A stretch of DNA of 14,984 nt, from assembly GCA_001839685.1 (NCBI GenBank), contig MLAK01000785.1, positions 3,531-18,514 on the forward strand, written 5' to 3'. Positions 14,802 to 14,984 of this stretch are shown here, piece after piece. Source of the stretch: Tritrichomonas foetus (Eukaryota > Parabasalia > Tritrichomonadida > Tritrichomonadidae). Every line of letters begins with the position of its first letter. The first letter of the stretch is position 1. The notes under the pieces are model-generated. The model was not told the origin of the DNA, did no database searches, and saw nothing but the letters and a program-made list of their open reading frames with translations. Made by a program: the position numbers and the translations under genes.

Positions 14802-14984
14802 TAACTAATATGCCTCTTCTTAACTTATATGTTTCTTCTTAACTTATATGTTTCTTCTTAACTTATATGTTTCTTCTTAACTTATATGTTTCTTCTTAAC
14901 TTATATGTTTCTTCTTAACTTATATGTTTCTTCTTAACTTATATGTTTCTTCTTAACTTATATGTTTCTTCTTAACTTATATGT
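14802..14984. repeat. 19-bp minisatellite running off the right edge
   Basis: The unit is TAACTTATATGTTTCTTCT. A first copy with three mismatches (14802-14820) is followed by eight perfect copies from 14821 and a partial ninth that reaches the last base of the window. The sharp homogeneity apart from the gene-proximal edge copy is typical of an active tandem array. The true length is unknown because the array is cut by the window end. It begins 82 bases after the RPC9 stop. Confidence 0.97.

Noticed and set aside
1..14984. tRNA, rRNA, CRISPR, transposon or reverse-transcriptase sequences
   Set aside because: I looked for T-loop-like GGTTCRA boxes, spaced repeats, terminal inverted repeats and polymerase/integrase motifs and found none.

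Overview
This AT-rich window (roughly 70% A+T) comes from a eukaryote with compact, apparently intronless protein genes. The gene set is clearly eukaryotic: a prenylated Rab GTPase, a GRIP-domain golgin, Atg6/Beclin, an Rpb4/RPC9-type RNA polymerase subunit, a WD40 protein and a Gle1-like mRNA export factor. The best guess for the source is a parabasalid protist (Tritrichomonas or Trichomonas type). The reasons are single-exon genes, very short intergenic promoters with initiator-like TCA-pyrimidine motifs 10-30 nt before ATG, T(A)AA signals overlapping or just after stop codons, and a beta-helix surface protein family typical of trichomonads. This assignment is inference and was not tested by any search.

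Layout from left to right: degenerate 20-bp minisatellite (1-100); Rab GTPase (minus); about 0.9 kb of AT-rich DNA with nothing convincing; a small orphan gene with a faint BTB-like pattern, whose frame stays open far upstream of its only ATG (minus); about 0.67 kb empty; a DUF4419 protein with three ambiguous bases (minus); a 1000-residue GRIP golgin (minus); a secreted or membrane-anchored beta-helix protein with ten ambiguous bases (minus); a seven-blade WD40 protein (plus), divergent from the beta-helix gene; a Gle1-like protein with a 42-bp coding minisatellite (minus), convergent with the WD40 gene; Atg6/Beclin (minus); and RPC9/Rpb4 (plus), divergent from Atg6 across a 179-bp gap. A 19-bp minisatellite then runs off the right edge.

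These genes do not form an operon-like system. Two (Rab and golgin) belong to Golgi/endomembrane traffic and Atg6 to autophagy and endosomal PI3-kinase complexes. Gle1-like, RPC9 and possibly the WD40 protein belong to RNA synthesis, export or turnover. The lineage-specific genes (orphan, DUF4419, beta-helix) lie between these housekeeping genes. Only DUF4419 and beta-helix contain ambiguous bases, which suggests collapsed paralogues or allelic variation. I see no tRNA, rRNA, CRISPR array, transposase or reverse transcriptase. Nothing supports a wholly new multi-gene system. The most interesting items are the NPF/FxxG heptad array fused to the Gle1-like fold, the shortened Beclin, and the apparently eroding orphan gene.
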